In this document: in pieces, positions 26,709 through 34,667 of the stretch
Layout: every line of letters starts with the position of its first letter
How positions within the stretch are numbered: the stretch's first letter is position 1
Assembly: GCA_030427205.1 (NCBI GenBank)
Contig: JAUHXC010000028.1
Span: forward strand, 1 to 64,000
Length of the DNA: 64,000 bases
Direction of reading: 5' to 3'
Source: a bacterium
Lineage (GTDB): Bacteria; Myxococcota_A; Bradymonadia; UBA7976; UBA1532
Program-made: the position numbers and the translations under genes
The notes under the pieces: model-generated
Databases searched by the model: none
What the model saw: the letters and a program-made list of their open reading frames with translations, nothing else
Told to the model about the DNA's origin: nothing

Positions 26709-26757
26709 ATCTCCGCGGCCGCATCGGGCACCATCGGCGGCCGAACGACGCGGAGAT
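26709..26757 (+). promoter_or_regulatory. Hairpin covering a ribosome-binding site
   Basis: ATCTCCGCG (26709-26717) can pair perfectly with CGCGGAGAT (26749-26757). The right arm contains GGAG, the ribosome-binding site of the lipoprotein gene that starts at 26762. A GGCCG/CGGCC pair extends the stem inside the loop. Folding would hide the site, so it may act as a translational switch for this gene and the coupled metacaspase and CHAT genes. Confidence 0.4.
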
Positions 26758-26761
26758 TCCT

Positions 26762-27196
26762 ATGATTCGTCTCATCACGCTCGCCCTGTGCGCCCTCGCG
26801 CTCGTCGCCTGCAGCAAGAAGGAGGGCGGGGACGTCACGGTCACCGGCGATCGGCCCGGCGAGTCCGGCTGCCTCGACTGCCTGACCCTCATCTCCCCCG
26901 CCGGCGAGGTGAAGCTGGACACCTCGAAGATCCAGAGCAGCGGGGCCACCCTGACCGCCGTGCAGCTCGACCTGAGCGCCAGCGGCGGTCAGGCGGTGAC
27001 CCTGCCGGTCGCCGGCAACGGGCTGGGCAAGGCCGATCTGGCGGTGGTCGAGAAGCTCGACGGCATGCCGGCGGCCAACGACTGCAAGGCCTGGGGCAGC
27101 GCCTCGGCCAACCTCAAGGTCAAGTACGAGACCAGCAGCGGCTCGAAGGGCGACGTCACGATGAAGGTGCCGCTCAAGGTGCAGGACTGCCCGTGA
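26762..27196 (+). CDS. Small lipoprotein heading the metacaspase-CHAT cassette
   Basis: A 144-residue lipoprotein with a lipobox at Cys17 (LVAC) and mature start SKKEGGDV. The body is mostly beta-strand and polar (VKLDTSKIQSSGATLTAVQL, GSKGDVTMKVPLKV), with four cysteines (CLDC and two later) that could form disulfides. I recognise no family. The stop TGA overlaps the GTG of the metacaspase gene, so it is the first of three translationally coupled genes and may be their envelope partner or target; that is inferred from position. Its ribosome-binding site lies in a hairpin. Confidence 0.7.
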   Translation: MIRLITLALCALALVACSKKEGGDVTVTGDRPGESGCLDCLTLISPAGEVKLDTSKIQSSGATLTAVQLDLSASGGQAVTLPVAGNGLGKADLAVVEKLDGMPAANDCKAWGSASANLKVKYETSSGSKGDVTMKVPLKVQDCP

Positions 27197-29088
27197 CCGG
27201 CCCGCGGGCGGCGCGCCTGTCGGCCCAGCTCGCCCTGCTCGCGCTCCTGGCTTCGCTCGCCGGCTGCCGCTGCCAGTCCGACGCCCCGGCCGAGCGGGTC
27301 GCGCTGCTCATCGGCGTGGACCGCCAGGCCGATCCGGGCATCGCCCCCCTGCCCGGCGCAGCCAACGACGTCGCGCTGATGAGGCGCCTGCTGATCGATC
27401 GGTTCGGCTTCTCCTTCTGGGACATCACCACCCTCACCGGCGAGGACGCGACCGCCGCGGGCATCCGCGAGGCGGTGCAGACGCGGCTGATCGAGCGGGC
27501 CGGACCGGGCACGGTGGCGGTGCTGCACTTCAGCGGCCACGGGCGGCCGGTGAGCGATACCTCGGGGGACGAGCCCGACGGCAATGACGAGGCCATCGTG
27601 CCCTACGATGCCCGCAGCGGCTTCGAAGGCGCAGAGGGCGACGCTGTCGGTATCCTCGACGACGAGATCGGCGAATGGCTCGACGCGCTCGTCGACCGCG
27701 GCGCCACGGTGACCTTCATCTTCGACAGCTGCTACTCCGGCTCGCCGGCCCGCGACGACAGCGGCGTCGTGCGCGCGGCCCCGCCCATCGGCGGGGCCCG
27801 CAGCGCAGGCGTCGACGACGGGCAGATGGCCGATCGCAGCGGGCGCTTCGTCGTCGTCTCGGCCGCCCAGAGCGATCAGACCGCCGGCGAGGCGGTCGAC
27901 GATCGAGGCAACGCGGTCGGCCTCTTCACCTGGGCGCTGGTCAAGACCCTGCGTCAGCCGAACGCGCCGACGACATGGCGCGCGGTCGCGCCGGTGCTCG
28001 CCCGAGAGATCGGCCTGCGCAACCGCAGCCAGGTCCCCGAGCTGGCCGGCGAGGCGATCGACCAACAGGTCTTCGGGCTCGACGCGGCGCCAATGCCGCC
28101 GGGCGCGTTGTCTCTACGAACCGAAGAGGGCCGGCTGCTGCTCGAAGGCGGCGCGCTGCATGGGGTGACCGCGGGCTCGACCTGGGCCATCGTGCGCCCG
28201 CAGAGCGACGAAGCCGACGCGCCGCTGGCCGAGGTGCGCGAGGTCGGGGCAGTGACGGCCCGGCTGGCGCCCCCGCGCCACCCGGAGAGCGGCGCCGAGC
28301 TCGAGCTGGGCCCGCTGCCCGCGGGCACGTGGGCCGTCGAGCGCAGCCGCGTGCTGCGCGCCGATCCGCCGCGGGTGGCCATCGGCGTCGACGTCGACCC
28401 CCAGATCGCCGACGCGCTCGGGGCCATCGGCATCGAGCCGGTCACTGTCTTCGCGCCGCTGCGGCTGGTGGTCGAGGGGGCCGAGGCGCACTTCCGCTGG
28501 CTGGATGGTCGCCCGCTCGGCGCGCCGATGCCCGCAGAGCCGGCGGCCATCGCCCAGGCAGCGTGGCGGCTGACCCATTGGCTGCGCCTCGCCCGCTTGG
28601 ACGGCGGCTACCCGGCGAACGCCGGCTTCGAGTTGCAGGGCGCCCGCCGCGGCCCACGGGGCACGTGGCGGGTGCACCCGGACGATGCCGTGCGCCTCGC
28701 CATCGAGAACCGCGAGCAATACCGCAAGTGGCACGTCACCGTGCTCGACCTCAGCGACGACGGCAGCATCACCCGCCTCTGGCCGCCCGTCGGCGGCGAG
28801 CAGCGCCTCGATCCGGGCCGTGGGGTCGTCGTGCCCGAGCGCGGCGGGCTGACGATCGCGTTTCCGCCGGGCCGAAAGCACACCGTCGACGTGCTCAAGC
28901 TGGTCCTGACCGCCGAGCGGGTCGACTTCACGCCGCTGGTGCGGGGCAACGCCGACGCCGGCGGTCACCCATTGGTGCGCTGGCTCTCGGCGACTCGTGG
29001 CTCGACGACGGGCACCCTCCGGCCGTCCCAGTGGGCGATATCGACCCTCTGGGTCGAGACGTGCGCGCCCGAAGACTGCCCGCCGTGA
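27193..29088 (+). CDS. Metacaspase-type (C14) lipoprotein with DUF4384-like tail
   Basis: A 631-residue protein. The GTG start overlaps the previous stop. A lipobox SLAGC (Cys25) follows, so the protease should face the periplasm or outer-membrane side. The caspase-fold domain spans about residues 34-290: ALLIGVDRQAD, LPGAANDVALMRRLL, catalytic His116 in LHFSGHGR and catalytic Cys180 in FIFDSCYSG. The middle part is beta-rich. The C-terminus (WHVTVLDLSDDGSITRLWPP, RGVVVPERGGLTIAFPP) resembles DUF4384, which often follows bacterial caspase domains. Metacaspases cleave after Arg/Lys. The stop overlaps the GTG of the CHAT gene, so protease and CHAT protein are made together. Confidence 0.88.
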   Translation: MTGPRAARLSAQLALLALLASLAGCRCQSDAPAERVALLIGVDRQADPGIAPLPGAANDVALMRRLLIDRFGFSFWDITTLTGEDATAAGIREAVQTRLIERAGPGTVAVLHFSGHGRPVSDTSGDEPDGNDEAIVPYDARSGFEGAEGDAVGILDDEIGEWLDALVDRGATVTFIFDSCYSGSPARDDSGVVRAAPPIGGARSAGVDDGQMADRSGRFVVVSAAQSDQTAGEAVDDRGNAVGLFTWALVKTLRQPNAPTTWRAVAPVLAREIGLRNRSQVPELAGEAIDQQVFGLDAAPMPPGALSLRTEEGRLLLEGGALHGVTAGSTWAIVRPQSDEADAPLAEVREVGAVTARLAPPRHPESGAELELGPLPAGTWAVERSRVLRADPPRVAIGVDVDPQIADALGAIGIEPVTVFAPLRLVVEGAEAHFRWLDGRPLGAPMPAEPAAIAQAAWRLTHWLRLARLDGGYPANAGFELQGARRGPRGTWRVHPDDAVRLAIENREQYRKWHVTVLDLSDDGSITRLWPPVGGEQRLDPGRGVVVPERGGLTIAFPPGRKHTVDVLKLVLTAERVDFTPLVRGNADAGGHPLVRWLSATRGSTTGTLRPSQWAISTLWVETCAPEDCPP

Positions 29089-31790
29089 GCCGCCGTTGGC
29101 TCATCGGCGCCATGCTGCTCGCGCTCACGCTCGCGATCGGCTGGCTCTTCTACGGCGCCCCTGCCCCATCGACTGCGCTTGACGTCGACGTGGTGGGCTT
29201 TCGCTATCGCACGGCGGACGGGGCGTACGTCTTCGACGCGGACGCGCCACCCCGCCTGCTGGTGCCGGCGGGCGCCGTGCCCGGCGTGGCGTGGTCGACC
29301 GCCGGGCAGACCTCGACCGCCACGCTGCGGACCGCGGCGCTTCCCGGGGAGCTGCGCGTCGAGATCACGGGCTGGGATACGCCGCCAGCACCCGGCGCCG
29401 GTACGCTCGTGGTCACCCGCTCGGCGCAGATCGCGCGGCGGCCTGCGCGGTGGTCCGAGCGATCCGCGGACATCGCGGCCATTCGCCGGCTGACGGAGGC
29501 CCGCACGACGGACGCCGCGTCATTCGAGCGCGCGTGGAGCCGACTCGATCGGACCGACCCGGCGATCGATCTGTGGGCCGGCGTCGAGCTCGCCCGGGCC
29601 ATGCAGTCGAGGGACGACCCCGACCGCGCGATCGCCGCCTGGCTCGAGGCGGCCGACGATGCCCGACGGCTGGGGGCGATCACCGAGGTCGCGCGCCGCT
29701 GTCGCGCCGCCGCCTACATCGCGTGGCGCCACCGACGCACAGCCGAGATGGAGCAGCTGCTCGCGCGGGCCGACGGGCTGTTCGACGCCGACTTCGATCC
29801 CGGCGGCCACGCGCGGCTGCGCTACATGCAGGGCCTCTCCGGGCGGCTGATCGGCGACTGGAACGCGGCGCGGCGCGCTCTCGACACCGCGGTCGCGGAC
29901 TTCGAGCGCCTGGGCGACGAGACCGCCCACCGCGCAGCCCTGGAAACGCTCGCGCTGCTGCTCGCCGATCTGGGACGGAACGACGACGCGCTCGCCGCCC
30001 TCGAACGCATCGCCGAAGCCCGGATCAGCGACCCCGATGCCCGCGCCCGCTACGCCCTCAACCTCGGCTGGCTGACGCTGCGGGCGCTGCCCGAGAACCC
30101 GATCGCCGCCCAGAAGACCGAGCTGCGCCAACGCCTCGACGCTGCCAGGGAGGCGGCCCGCGCGAGCCAGGACCGCCTGCGGACCGCCAACGCCGCGGTC
30201 AACCAGGCGTGGGGCGCGCTGAAGCTCGGCGACCTCGACGCCGCCGAGACTCGGCTCGAAGAAGCCCGCCTGCTCGACCCAGAGGGCGAAGGCTACGCCG
30301 CGCCCTACGCCACGCTGCTGCAAGCCCGCGCCGACCTCGCCCGCGGCCGCCTCGACGCCGCCGAGGTCGGCTTCCGTCGCCTCGAAGCGCGCGCCCGCGC
30401 CGAGCAGGGCGCGGTGAGCGAGCTGCGCTGGCGGGCGCTCTTCGGCCTGGGTCGGGTGGCCCGCGCGCGCCCCGATCTCGACGCCGCCCGGGCCCACTTC
30501 GATCAGGCCCTGGCGGTCGTCGACGCCCTCGGCCGGCGGGCGGCGCTGCGCGGCGATCGAGCGACCTTTCACGCCGATCGGGCCGAGCTGGTGGACGAAG
30601 CCATCGACCTGACCGCCGAGCCTGAGCCGTGGCGCGCCTTCGGCTACGCCGACGCGGCCCGCGCCCGGCCGATGCGCGCGCTGCAGGCCGATGTGCGGGT
30701 CGGCGCGCTCGACCCCGCGACCCGCCGCCGCTGGGCCGAGGCGCTCGATATGGCCCGCGCCGCCGCCGAGGCCGCCCGCGAGGCGCACGGGCGGCTGGCG
30801 GTGGCGCCGCTGGCCGAAGAGGCCGCCCGCCGCCGTGAAGCCGAGGCCGCCGACACAGCCCGGGAGGCGGCCTTCGACGCGGCCTTCGCCATCCTCGACA
30901 CCGCCACGCCCACCCCGGGCGGTATCGACGGACAGACCCTCAGCGGCCTGCTCGCCGCCGACGAGGTCCTCTTCGGTTTCCACGGCCGCTGGGCGTTCCG
31001 CGTCGATCGCCAGGGCACGCGCGCCCGGCGTAGTGCCATCGACGATCCGCTCGGCGACTGGCGGGCGCTGCCGGGCGCCGTGCGCCACGTCTACATCGTG
31101 CCCGGCGGCCACCCCGAGGCGTTCCGGCTGGCCACGGCCGGCGAGCGCCCGCTGCTCGAGCAGGTCTCGGTGTCGTTCGTGCCCTACGCCGGCCTGCTGG
31201 CCCGCCCGGCCGCCGCCTCGGCCGAGCGCCGGCCGCTGGTCGTCGCCGATCCGCGCCGCGACCTGAGCCACGCCGCCGCCGAAGGTCGGGCGGTCGCCGA
31301 GGCGCTCGACGGCGCGCGGCTGCTCGGTGGGGCCGAGGCCAGCCGTGATGCCGTGCTGCCCGCGCTCGCCAGGGCCGAGCCGTTCCACTTCGCCGGCCAT
31401 GGCGTCCTGCACCCCGAGCGCCCGTGGGATGCCCATTTGCGGTTGGCGGGCAGCGACACCCTCAGCCTCTCCGACGTGCTGACCCACCCCATGGGGCCGA
31501 GCCTGGTCGTGCTGTCGGGCTGCGAGACGGGGGTCGACGCGGTCTTGCTCGACGAAGCGGTGGTCGGTCTGCCCGAAGCGTTTCTGGCAGCAGGGGCCCA
31601 GGCGGTCCTGGCCACCGATCGGCAGGTCGACGACCGCGCCACCCGCCGCTTCATGGATCGCTTCTACGCCGCCGACGGCGCCCGCGCGCCGGCGAGCGCG
31701 CTGCGCACGGCGGCCTTGCAGGCCCGCGCGGAGGGCGATCGGGCCTGGAGCGCCTTCCGCCTCGTCGGCGATCGGGGCCCGGCGCGCTGA
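29085..31790 (+). CDS. Membrane-anchored TPR-CHAT protein (peptidase fold)
   Basis: A 901-residue protein. An N-terminal membrane segment (WLIGAMLLALTLAIGWLFYG) has no lipobox and would place the rest outside the cytoplasm. A beta-rich part (to about residue 150) is followed by a long array of TPR-like helical pairs (150-560) and a C-terminal CHAT domain: catalytic His772 in FHFAGHGV, then SDTLSLSDVL, and catalytic Cys813 in LVVLSGCETG. CHAT proteins are caspase-related proteases such as separase-like enzymes and Csx29. The GTG start overlaps the metacaspase stop. TPR-CHAT plus a metacaspase suggests a proteolytic signalling pair at the envelope; the target is not known. Confidence 0.86.
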   Translation: MSRRWLIGAMLLALTLAIGWLFYGAPAPSTALDVDVVGFRYRTADGAYVFDADAPPRLLVPAGAVPGVAWSTAGQTSTATLRTAALPGELRVEITGWDTPPAPGAGTLVVTRSAQIARRPARWSERSADIAAIRRLTEARTTDAASFERAWSRLDRTDPAIDLWAGVELARAMQSRDDPDRAIAAWLEAADDARRLGAITEVARRCRAAAYIAWRHRRTAEMEQLLARADGLFDADFDPGGHARLRYMQGLSGRLIGDWNAARRALDTAVADFERLGDETAHRAALETLALLLADLGRNDDALAALERIAEARISDPDARARYALNLGWLTLRALPENPIAAQKTELRQRLDAAREAARASQDRLRTANAAVNQAWGALKLGDLDAAETRLEEARLLDPEGEGYAAPYATLLQARADLARGRLDAAEVGFRRLEARARAEQGAVSELRWRALFGLGRVARARPDLDAARAHFDQALAVVDALGRRAALRGDRATFHADRAELVDEAIDLTAEPEPWRAFGYADAARARPMRALQADVRVGALDPATRRRWAEALDMARAAAEAAREAHGRLAVAPLAEEAARRREAEAADTAREAAFDAAFAILDTATPTPGGIDGQTLSGLLAADEVLFGFHGRWAFRVDRQGTRARRSAIDDPLGDWRALPGAVRHVYIVPGGHPEAFRLATAGERPLLEQVSVSFVPYAGLLARPAAASAERRPLVVADPRRDLSHAAAEGRAVAEALDGARLLGGAEASRDAVLPALARAEPFHFAGHGVLHPERPWDAHLRLAGSDTLSLSDVLTHPMGPSLVVLSGCETGVDAVLLDEAVVGLPEAFLAAGAQAVLATDRQVDDRATRRFMDRFYAADGARAPASALRTAALQARAEGDRAWSAFRLVGDRGPAR

Positions 31791-31816
31791 GCCATCCGGC
31801 GCATGACACCCTCCGA

Positions 31817-31859
31817 ATGACATGTGAGCCATGAAAGCTATGAGCGTTTCACATGTCAT
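31817..31859. promoter_or_regulatory. Long inverted repeat after the CHAT gene
   Basis: ATGACATGTGA (31817-31827) and TCACATGTCAT (31849-31859) are perfect 11-bp arms around a 21-base spacer, in a locally A/T-richer region. It starts 27 bases after the CHAT stop and lacks a T-run, so it could be an operator for the following gene or a transcript-end hairpin. Confidence 0.4.
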
Positions 31860-31936
31860 CGCTGCGCAATGTATCGAACGGTAGGGGTGATTACGAAGCA
31901 GGAATACCTGCCCGAAGCTTCCATTGTTTCTGTCAC

Positions 31937-31952
31937 TGTGATAGATCTCACA
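31937..31952. promoter_or_regulatory. CRP/FNR-type operator candidate
   Basis: TGTGA (31937-31941), six bases, then TCACA (31948-31952) gives the exact half-sites and spacing of CRP-family operators. It lies 69 bases upstream of the acyl carrier protein ATG in an A/T-rich stretch that is unlike the rest of the window. Which regulator binds cannot be told. Confidence 0.45.
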
Positions 31953-32020
31953 TGGCAGTTCGAGTCCGATTCAGAACTCCAAACAGCGTCGAATCCACCG
32001 CAGCGCCCGAGTTCACCGCC

Positions 32021-32308
32021 ATGAACCCCCGCTCCATCGCTGACGACCTCGCTCGACGTCTCGCGGCGGCCATGCCCGACGGGCTGCCCGAGCCGATCCC
32101 GACCCATGTGTCGCTGACCGACCAGCTCGGCCTCGACTCATTGGTGCTGATGGCATTCCTCGCCGACGTGCGCGCCGACTACGGGGTCGAGCTGGGCCAG
32201 TGGATGATCCATCACGCGGCGCGGGGGCGGGATACGCTCGATTCGCTGGCCGCGCACCTGCAGTGGGCCGGCGCGCAGCCGCCGCGCCGGGTCGGCCAGC
32301 GGGGCTGA
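32021..32308 (+). CDS. Stand-alone acyl carrier protein
   Basis: A 95-residue acyl or peptidyl carrier protein. The 4'-phosphopantetheine attachment is Ser40 in QLGLDSLVLMAF, followed by the typical helix FLADVRADYGVEL. It would carry acyl chains as thioesters in the cytoplasm. The ATG at 32021 is the family-like start; an upstream in-frame ATG at 31952 would add residues unlike the family. No synthase is adjacent; the FAAL-ACP and oxoamine synthase genes are 12 kb away. A possible CRP-type site lies upstream. Confidence 0.8.
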   Translation: MNPRSIADDLARRLAAAMPDGLPEPIPTHVSLTDQLGLDSLVLMAFLADVRADYGVELGQWMIHHAARGRDTLDSLAAHLQWAGAQPPRRVGQRG

Positions 32309-32318
32309 CCGCCGCCCG

Positions 32319-33854
32319 TCAGATATCGACCGCCAACCAGCAGCCGGCCAGCAGCCGGGGCCCGGCCACCGGCGTCGTGCCGATCGGCGCGTCCAACCGC
32401 GGATCGGCGCCCGGCCCGAAGCTCGGCGCGAGGCCATCCAGCCGGAACTCACCGCCCGCTTCGCCGACCGCCGCGCCGATATAGGTCGAGATGCGCAGCC
32501 GGGTCAGCGCGGTGACCTGATGATCGAGCCGCACCAGCCCCGAGCGATCCGACAGGTTGGCCAGCCCGCTGATCAAAAAGCTGTGATCGTCCCAGTCGCC
32601 CGGCGCCAGCAGCGCCACGTTGAGCCCGGCGTAGTGCCGCCCGGTATACAGCGGCTCGAAGCTGCCGCTGCCCACCAGCCATGGCACCAGCTCGGCGTCG
32701 TCGTAGCCGGCGCCGTTGTAGAAGTATTCGCCGGTGACGTAGAGCGTATCGTCGTCGCCATAAGGGATGCCCCACTCGACGCTGCCGACCGCCTGCGGAA
32801 TCCACTCGTCGCTGCGATCGGTGGCCCCGGGCAGCGTCGCGGGCACCGCGCCGTCGGGCTCGGGCTGCCAGGTGCCGACCCACTCGGGGCTCTCTTCGCC
32901 GTGGGTCACCGCGCCTTCCAACCGCACTTCGAGCGGCCCCACGCCCGCCGAGACGTCGGCGCCGATGCGCAGCGGCGCGTCCTTGCGGCCGACCACCGTC
33001 GCGCTGACCTCCGAGGGCCCGATGACCCACTCGACGCGCCCCGCGCCGCCGATCTGCTGCGGCTCGGCGGCCCCATCGAGCAGCGCCACGGCGTAGAGGT
33101 TGCCGCCGGCCCGTTCGAAGGGCACGTGCACCTTGATCAGCGGCACGCCGAGGCGCAGGTCGACCACCGACAGCGGGTCGAGCCGCTCGCGGTTGAGAAA
33201 ATCGGTGGGGTTCCAGAAGCGGGCGGCGCCCCACTTGATGCGCTGCTTGCCCACCGTCAAAAAGACCCGCCGGTCGAGGTCGAACTTGAGCCACGCCTCG
33301 TCGAGCTGGATGAGCGGCAGTTCGAAGAACTCGCTGACGGTCACGAAGTCCTGCTGAATGCGCGCGCCGACGAACGCCCGGACGCGCTCGGTGGGCCGGC
33401 CGTCGAGGTAGAGGTCGATCAGCGCCGGCGTCTGCAGCGCGGCGGGCGCGATCGTGCCTTCGGGCGCGTCGTCGTAGGCGTCGCCGTACCCGCCGTAGTC
33501 GAAGCGCAGGGTGAAGCGGGCGCCGAGGGTCAGCGGGTCGTTGGCCTCGGCGAGCATCGACTCGATCGAGCGGTCGGACGGCGCGGCGCCCGCGGCCGTC
33601 GTGCCGTCCTCCGGGCCGCCGCCGAACATCGCCGCCTCGCGGTCGCCCTCGGCGGGCGGCGTCTCGGTCGGCACAGTGGTCGGCGCATCGGCCGCGACAG
33701 TGGCCGGCCCATCGGCGGGCACAGCGGCCGGCGCCTCACCGAACATCTCCGCCTCGAGCGCCGCCCGATCGTCGGTCTGCGCATAGGCCTGCGCGCCGAG
33801 CGCGGCCCCGCACAGCGCGCCCAGCCCGGCGCCGACGACGGCCGCCCACCTCAT
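32319..33854 (-). CDS. Outer-membrane beta-barrel of the Lol/MacB-like exporter operon
   Basis: A 511-residue exported protein: the signal peptide ends AQAYA, then an Ala/Pro/Thr-rich linker, then a body with alternating aromatic strands (FTLRFDYGGYGDAYDDA, RRVFLTVGKQRIKWGAARFW, ITGEYFYNGAGYD-type) that ends without a C-terminal Phe. The ARFWNPTDF and KWGAARF motifs occur in DUF1302-like porins. It is the last gene of the operon with LolA-like, permease and ATPase genes, and its ATG overlaps the LolA-like stop (ATGA). It is likely the outer-membrane partner of that exporter; the cargo is unknown. Confidence 0.75.
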   Translation of the reverse strand: MRWAAVVGAGLGALCGAALGAQAYAQTDDRAALEAEMFGEAPAAVPADGPATVAADAPTTVPTETPPAEGDREAAMFGGGPEDGTTAAGAAPSDRSIESMLAEANDPLTLGARFTLRFDYGGYGDAYDDAPEGTIAPAALQTPALIDLYLDGRPTERVRAFVGARIQQDFVTVSEFFELPLIQLDEAWLKFDLDRRVFLTVGKQRIKWGAARFWNPTDFLNRERLDPLSVVDLRLGVPLIKVHVPFERAGGNLYAVALLDGAAEPQQIGGAGRVEWVIGPSEVSATVVGRKDAPLRIGADVSAGVGPLEVRLEGAVTHGEESPEWVGTWQPEPDGAVPATLPGATDRSDEWIPQAVGSVEWGIPYGDDDTLYVTGEYFYNGAGYDDAELVPWLVGSGSFEPLYTGRHYAGLNVALLAPGDWDDHSFLISGLANLSDRSGLVRLDHQVTALTRLRISTYIGAAVGEAGGEFRLDGLAPSFGPGADPRLDAPIGTTPVAGPRLLAGCWLAVDI

Positions 33855-34630
33855 CGGCTCTGACTCTCCAGCCAGGCCTTGGTGAACATGTTGGCCGGCA
33901 GCGGATCGAGGTCGACCTTGCGCATCACGATGAGCGTCTGGTTCTCCTTCTCGACCTCGTCGTAGATGCGGATCTGCTCGGGGAAGTACACCGGCGTGCC
34001 CTTCGACGCCGACTCGATGCGGCGCCACTTGGGGTAGTAGGCGGTGCGCATCAGCCGCCCCGACAGCGCGAAGTCCTGCGCCTTGAGGATGTTGCCGGTG
34101 GCCTTGTCGATCCACAGCTCGATGACCGGATAGGCCGCGTCGACCCCGTCCTTGGCGGTGAGCTTGAGGTGATGCACCGGGAACTTGCCCAGCTTGGCCT
34201 CGCCCACATAGGCCGGGTCGAACTCCACCGCCAGCCGCGACTCGTCGAAGTCCGCCCGCCGGCTGTCGGTGCCGCCGATGCGCTCGCGCTCGGTGCGCCG
34301 CTCCCACTTGCCCACGCCGGGATCGTAGATGAACAGGTTCTCGTCGACCCGCAGGTAGCCCTTGCCCGCCTCGGCCTTGGGCCGCAGGAAGAGGATCATG
34401 AGCTTGTCGTCGGCGTCGCGGCGGTAGATCACCGTCTCGTAGACGACCTTCTCCTTGTCTTTCTCGCGCTGCTCGATGAAGGCGAGCGCCTTGTAGTCGC
34501 CGCTGTTGCGCTGGCGGTCGTCGATCTCTTTCAAGAGGTCGACCATCTGGGCCGCGCTCAGCGGCTCGGCGTCGGCGACGGGCGTCGCGAAGAACGCGGC
34601 GAGCGCGAGGGCGAGTGCAGAGTGACGCAT
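33851..34630 (-). CDS. LolA-like outer-membrane lipoprotein-sorting protein
   Basis: A 259-residue exported protein with a signal peptide (ending PVADA). The fold pattern of LolA/LolB-like carriers is visible: KALAFIEQREKDKEKVVYE, DADDKLMILFLRPKAEAGKGY, LRVDENLFIYDPGVGKWER, VIELWIDKATGNILK, ESASKGTPVYFPEQIRIYD. Such proteins bind lipid or lipoprotein acyl chains in a half-barrel in the periplasm. It sits between the permease gene and the outer-membrane barrel gene in one operon; the stop overlaps the barrel start. Role in moving a lipid-linked cargo is inferred from context. Confidence 0.85.
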   Translation of the reverse strand: MRHSALALALAAFFATPVADAEPLSAAQMVDLLKEIDDRQRNSGDYKALAFIEQREKDKEKVVYETVIYRRDADDKLMILFLRPKAEAGKGYLRVDENLFIYDPGVGKWERRTERERIGGTDSRRADFDESRLAVEFDPAYVGEAKLGKFPVHHLKLTAKDGVDAAYPVIELWIDKATGNILKAQDFALSGRLMRTAYYPKWRRIESASKGTPVYFPEQIRIYDEVEKENQTLIVMRKVDLDPLPANMFTKAWLESQSR

Positions 34631-34667
34631 GGCGGGCCTCCTGGGGCCTGGGGCTGCGGGGCAGCCG

